A stretch of DNA of 10,617 nt from Methanobacteriota archaeon (GTDB taxonomy: Archaea; Thermoplasmatota; Poseidoniia; Poseidoniales; Poseidoniaceae). The position numbers were made by a program, and so were the translations under genes. The notes below the pieces were generated by a model. It was given only the letters and a program-made list of their open reading frames with translations. It was not told the DNA's origin and ran no database searches. The stretch is from contig PBMM01000046.1 in assembly GCA_002723635.1 (NCBI GenBank), forward strand, positions 1 through 10,617, written 5' to 3'. This document shows, piece after piece, positions 7,403 through 10,617 of this stretch; within the stretch, counting starts at the first letter, position 1; every line of letters begins with the position of its first letter.

Positions 7403-8271
7403 GCGGTCGCCTCCGTCACGTGAAGGACCGCCATGAGGCGATTTGCGCGATCAACCACGTCCAACGGGTGGTGGCCGAGCACGTACAGGCCAGGTTCCCA
7501 ACCGTATCCGCCACGGTCCAGCACCACGTCGACGGGCCCTTCGTTGCCGTTGAGGACACCACGTGGCGCTTCTGCAACATTCCACTCAAGCGCATTGAGG
7601 GCACGATCGATGATGTCCATACGTGGACCTTGCTCGTTTGCAGGTGCCCGAAGGTTGAGCACTGCGGTGCGTTCTGGGTCGAGTTTCCTGACGCCCATCA
7701 AGAGTCCAGCAAGGCTCTTGGAAGCGCCCATGGCTGGTGTTGAGTGGTGCTTGAGAGCGCCGTCAACGACGGTGATTTTACCGGGGTACGCCGCCACATC
7801 TTCCGCTGACGCGGCGTCTTCCGGGCAGGCAGCCAAGTTGAACCCAACCGCAGGAATCCAATCCATCAGGCGTGCGGGGTCAAGTCGGCCTCGTGCCCAC
7901 TCGAGACGGCGGAGGAGTGCCAAGTCCGCCTGATCTCCTGTCAAGTCCGTTCCTGTGAGCGATTTGTCGTACCGCAAGGTTTGGTTTCCTGAGAGCTGGA
8001 ATTCCACAATGAATCGCTGGCGCAACACGCGCGCATCCTCGCCGACCTGATCTAAGGCATTGGCAAGTTCGTTGGCCCAGCCGTCCACCACGACTTCGTC
8101 GGCCGAGGGGCCCATCTCAGGCGCATCACGGTGGTATTGCCGGGAAACGGTGGACTGAGTGGTGCCGAGAATGTCGGCAATGTTGGCTTGCGACCAGCCT
8201 CGTGAGCGAAGGCCAAGTCCAAGTTGATGGTGCAGTCGTTCGAGCCACGTCGCGGCGGTATGTCCGAGCAT
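7399..8271 (-). CDS. thiR: ThiR-type transcriptional regulator (HTH plus ThiN domain)
   Basis: This 290-residue protein joins an N-terminal helix-turn-helix (about 24-46, with WSQANIADILGTTQSTVSR) to a C-terminal ThiN-like domain (about 135-285). ThiN signatures seen are VGFNLAAC (142-149), the EDVAAYPGKI block (157-166), and GASKSLAGLLMGVRKLDPE (182-200). ThiN occurs as the thiamine-phosphate synthase domain of ThiDN enzymes; fused to an HTH and without ThiD it acts in archaea as the thiamine-phosphate sensor of ThiR. Here it heads the operon and overlaps thiB by four bases, so it probably regulates thiBPQ and itself. It lacks a clear ribosome binding site, and a TATA-like element is centred 24 bases before the ATG, which fits a leaderless mRNA. 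Confidence 0.88.
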   Translation of the reverse strand: MLGHTAATWLERLHHQLGLGLRSRGWSQANIADILGTTQSTVSRQYHRDAPEMGPSADEVVVDGWANELANALDQVGEDARVLRQRFIVEFQLSGNQTLRYDKSLTGTDLTGDQADLALLRRLEWARGRLDPARLMDWIPAVGFNLAACPEDAASAEDVAAYPGKITVVDGALKHHSTPAMGASKSLAGLLMGVRKLDPERTAVLNLRAPANEQGPRMDIIDRALNALEWNVAEAPRGVLNGNEGPVDVVLDRGGYGWEPGLYVLGHHPLDVVDRANRLMAVLHVTEATA

Positions 8272-8290
8272 GACTCACGATTTCCACGGC

Positions 8291-8300
8291 GGTATTTAGG
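8291..8300 (-). promoter_or_regulatory. TATA-like promoter element of the thi operon
   Basis: On the minus strand this reads CCTAAATACC. Its centre lies about 24 bases before the A of the thiR ATG at 8271, so transcription starting about 25 bases downstream would begin at or within a few bases of the start codon. The absence of a ribosome binding site before thiR, in contrast to strong ones before thiB, thiQ and the PAP2-like gene, supports a leaderless first gene. The element is A/T-rich on both strands and could also serve the decarboxylase in the other direction. Confidence 0.5.
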
Positions 8301-8313
8301 TTGAATCATTACC

Positions 8314-8328
8314 CATGCATTGTGCATG
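8314..8328. promoter_or_regulatory. perfect inverted repeat, candidate ThiR operator
   Basis: The sequence CATGCA-TTG-TGCATG is a perfect 6-bp inverted repeat around a 3-base spacer. It lies about 14 bases upstream of the TATA-like element of thiR and between thiR and the divergent decarboxylase gene. A site just upstream of TATA is where an archaeal activator or upstream-acting repressor would bind. Binding by ThiR is inference from position and symmetry; the known ThiR consensus could not be compared here. Confidence 0.4.
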
Positions 8329-8402
8329 ATGTTTCCTCATACCCTTCGTCAACCTCAGGCCCAAGGGCGTCCTTCAAGGGCCTCCGATGGCCCCACGGGT
8401 TC

Positions 8403-9848
8403 ATGGAGGGGGAAAACAAACGCTTCCTCGAATCCGTCTTGGCCGAGGTCTTGGCTCATCTCGAGCCCCCAAAAGACGGAAGGATTCGTCACGACCTGAC
8501 GCCTTCCAGCCTTCGCAAAACCACGGACCTCGAACTCCCGATTGTTGGTGCCGGTCTGGAACAGGTCTTGGAGGACATTCGCACGTACCTTAACGGGGCC
8601 GTTCGCACAGATCAACCTGGTTTCATGAACCCGTTGTGGGGTGGGCTTACTCCCGAAGGTCTTGCAGGAGAACTGGTTGCGGCAGCGACGAACACCTCGA
8701 TGTACACGTACGAAATTGCACCTTTGGCGAGCCTCATAGAAACCGCAGTGCTCGACAAGATGCGGCAGCATCTGCGCATGCCCTCTGGTGCAGGGACCCT
8801 CACCACAGGCGGTTCTGCTGGCAACCTCCTGGGCGTCTTGTGCGCACGCCAAGCCGCGCTTCCTGCATCGGGTCATGACGGGTTTGACGGGCGGTCATGG
8901 TGCATGTTTGTCTCAGAGGAGGCCCACTACTCCGTGGCTATGGCCGCCAACGTCGTGGGGCTTGGCCGTGCGAACCTCATCAAGGTCGATACCGATGGAC
9001 ATGGTCGCATGGACCCTGCCGCCTTGGACAGGGCGATACAACGCGAGGCGGAACTTGGACGCAAGGCGCTCTGCGTCGTGGCTACAAGCGGCACCACCGT
9101 GCGCGGTTCCTTTGATCCAATCCAACCGATTGCCGACGTTTGTGAGCACCATGGCGTCTGGTTGCACGTCGACGCAGCCTGGGGCGGTGCTTGCCTGTTC
9201 TCATCGACCCACCGTCATTTGATGGACGGCGTTGAACGAGCCGATAGCGTGTGTTGGGATGCTCACAAAATGATGGGTTTGCCACTGGCCTGCAGCGCCT
9301 TTATCGTTCAACGTGTTGAGGTTCTTCGTGCTGTATGTGCCCACGGCAATGAGGCGCACTACCTCTTCCATGACGATGCTGAGGACCAGGATCTCGGGCG
9401 CTTGTCCTTGCAATGCGGCCGACGAAACGATGCCCTCAAACTCTTCCTGGCATGGCGTTTGCGCGGTGATGCGGGCTGGGGTGCCTTGGTCGACCGGTAC
9501 ATGGAGCTCGCTGCACATTTGTCGGAGCGTATTCGCAGCGAACCGACGCTCGAGTTGGTGGGGGAACCCTCGTGGACGAATGTCTGTTTCCGTGATGTCC
9601 CTGATGGCGTGCCCAAACTGGGCGAATCCATCGACCGTCACAACGCCGATCTAAGGGCGGCCTTGCTCGAGGAGGGCCGCTTCATGGTGAGCCGGGCAGA
9701 TTTGGATGAGCGCGTAGTCTTGCGTTCCGTCATCGCCAATCCTGCCGTTGAATCCTCGACGCTCGATGACCTGGTGGACGCCGTGCTTCGACTCGCTCGA
9801 ACCTTACCAGCCCATGCGAAGTCACAGGTTGAAGAACCGCGGGCATGA
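8403..9848 (+). CDS. group II PLP-dependent decarboxylase, GAD/CSAD-like
   Basis: A 481-residue fold-type I pyridoxal phosphate enzyme that should decarboxylate an amino acid. Family landmarks are present: TYEIAP (102-107), GGSAGN (136-141), the ring-stacking His H175 in EEAHYS, D257 in HVDAAWGG that pairs with the PLP nitrogen, and the Schiff-base lysine K289 in DAHKMMG. The pattern (NTSMYTYEIAP, HVDAAWGG, HKMMG, LQCGR) is closest in my recall to the glutamate / cysteine-sulfinate decarboxylase group rather than to MfnA. Where GAD and CSAD carry FNQL, this protein has FMNPL (74-78), so the usual substrate-facing Gln is replaced by Pro and the substrate is uncertain (aspartate, glutamate and cysteine sulfinate are candidates). 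The ATG at 8403 is the first good start; GTG at 8322 and TTG at 8301 are in-frame alternatives adding 27 or 34 poorly conserved-looking residues. gcvT follows after 9 bases. Confidence 0.85.
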   Translation: MEGENKRFLESVLAEVLAHLEPPKDGRIRHDLTPSSLRKTTDLELPIVGAGLEQVLEDIRTYLNGAVRTDQPGFMNPLWGGLTPEGLAGELVAAATNTSMYTYEIAPLASLIETAVLDKMRQHLRMPSGAGTLTTGGSAGNLLGVLCARQAALPASGHDGFDGRSWCMFVSEEAHYSVAMAANVVGLGRANLIKVDTDGHGRMDPAALDRAIQREAELGRKALCVVATSGTTVRGSFDPIQPIADVCEHHGVWLHVDAAWGGACLFSSTHRHLMDGVERADSVCWDAHKMMGLPLACSAFIVQRVEVLRAVCAHGNEAHYLFHDDAEDQDLGRLSLQCGRRNDALKLFLAWRLRGDAGWGALVDRYMELAAHLSERIRSEPTLELVGEPSWTNVCFRDVPDGVPKLGESIDRHNADLRAALLEEGRFMVSRADLDERVVLRSVIANPAVESSTLDDLVDAVLRLARTLPAHAKSQVEEPRA

Positions 9849-9857
9849 GCATCAACC

Positions 9858-10617
9858 ATGAGCGAAGGACCGCTGGTGCGCACCCCACTCTACGACGAAC
9901 ACGTTGCCCTTGGTGGCCGCATTGTTGACTTCCATGGGTTCGAATTGCCGATTTGGTACAGTTCGATTTCTGAGGAACATCTGGCCACCCGAAGCGGCGC
10001 AGGATTGTTCGATGTCTCGCACATGGGACTGTTCCGCTTCGCAGGGCAAGGCGTTCGCGAATGGCTGGAGACCTTGGCCACGCAGCGCGTCTCAGCCGTT
10101 TCACCGGGCCGTTGCGCCTACACCCACTTCATGGACCACGAGGGACACATCATCGACGACATGATCTTCGCCGTCGTTTCGGAGGACGAAATCCTTGGTG
10201 TTCCAAACGCATCGATGATCGACGTCATGCGCGAATGGTTCGCCGATTTCCTTCCTGAGGACGGTTCCATCACGCTCGAGGATTGCTCGGACGCGACTGC
10301 CATCCTTGCGTTGCAGGGTCCCAAGGCCAAGGATGTCCTGACGTCCGTTTTGGGAGAAGGCGCACATGTCGGTCGTTTCCGCTGGTCGCCGCTCGAAGGT
10401 TCTGCGCTCAGCATATCGGGCTACATCCAAGGCACGGGTTATACCGGCGAGGCAGGCTACGAAATCCTCGTTCCCAACGACGATGCGGCCCCGCTCTGGC
10501 GAGCGCTGATCGCCGAAGGCGCGACGCCGGTTGGCTTGGGTGCCCGGGACACGCTTCGCCTGGAGAAGGGTTTCCTCTTATCCGGCGTCGATTTCCTCTG
10601 GCCTTCGTTGGCCAGCA
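9858..10617 (+). CDS. gcvT: aminomethyltransferase, glycine cleavage system T protein (3' truncated by window)
   Basis: The first 253 residues are visible and the frame is open to the right edge; the full family length is about 360-370. T protein takes the aminomethyl group from the lipoyl arm of GcvH and passes the one-carbon unit to tetrahydrofolate (or an archaeal pterin analogue), releasing ammonia. Diagnostic blocks are an N-terminal FHGFELPIWYSS, LFDVSHMG, GHIIDDMIF with the catalytic-type aspartate (D100/D101, matching the conserved Asp near 101 in the family), GTGYTGEAGYEI, and LGARDTLRLEKGF. The ATG at 9858 lies 9 bases after the decarboxylase stop, implying co-transcription; there is no obvious ribosome binding site. 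Related GcvT-fold enzymes such as DMSP demethylase are less likely because of the near-canonical GcvT motifs. Other glycine cleavage genes may follow outside the window. Confidence 0.92.
   Translation, partial: MSEGPLVRTPLYDEHVALGGRIVDFHGFELPIWYSSISEEHLATRSGAGLFDVSHMGLFRFAGQGVREWLETLATQRVSAVSPGRCAYTHFMDHEGHIIDDMIFAVVSEDEILGVPNASMIDVMREWFADFLPEDGSITLEDCSDATAILALQGPKAKDVLTSVLGEGAHVGRFRWSPLEGSALSISGYIQGTGYTGEAGYEILVPNDDAAPLWRALIAEGATPVGLGARDTLRLEKGFLLSGVDFLWPSLAS

Noticed and set aside
3300-8271. TPP riboswitch for the thiamine operon
   Set aside because: The space before thiR is too short for a leader RNA if the TATA-like element is used, the junctions between genes overlap, and a protein regulator is encoded instead.
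8262-8272. GAG-N5-CTC symmetry around the thiR start (GAGCATGACTC)
   Set aside because: Arms of only three bases are expected by chance, and the sequence includes the start codon itself.

Overview
The window looks like a chromosomal segment from a GC-rich, probably marine euryarchaeon, most likely a Marine Group II (Poseidoniales, Thermoplasmatota) genome. The clues are a PGF-CTERM-like protein tail at the left edge, tRNA genes with archaeal features, a ThiR-type regulator (HTH plus ThiN domain, an archaeal arrangement), an archaeal TATA-like element placed for a leaderless transcript, and lipobox signal peptides. The taxonomic call is inference; the sequence contains no rRNA marker.

Layout. 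Positions 1-107 hold the 3' end of a surface-protein gene with the sorting tail. Two divergent tRNA genes follow: Pro(CGG) on the minus strand and Val(CAC) on the plus strand. Next, on the plus strand, come a secreted M28-family zinc aminopeptidase lipoprotein (454-1824) and a membrane protein joining a thioredoxin-like domain to a CcdA/DsbD-type electron conduit (1867-3330). A compact minus-strand operon runs from 8271 down to 3300: thiR, thiB, thiP, thiQ, and a PAP2-superfamily membrane phosphatase-like gene. Every junction overlaps or nearly does (ATGA, ATGA, TGACATG, GTGA). On the plus strand from about 8403 lie a group II PLP-dependent decarboxylase related to glutamate/cysteine-sulfinate decarboxylases and, 9 bases later, gcvT (glycine cleavage T protein), cut by the right edge.

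How the genes work together. The central operon is a thiamine uptake system. ThiB is the lipid-anchored binding protein, ThiP the two-domain permease, ThiQ the ATPase, and ThiR the probable thiamine-phosphate-sensing regulator that leads its own operon. The PAP2-like gene at the end is not a standard member of thiamine operons. Its translational coupling suggests a role with the transporter, such as removing phosphate from thiamine phosphates, but this is a hypothesis. A perfect 6-3-6 inverted repeat just upstream of the thiR TATA-like element is a candidate operator. No CRISPR array, insertion sequence or long repeat was seen. Apart from the PAP2 gene, the families are ordinary for such a genome; the novelty lies in arrangement and possible regulation.
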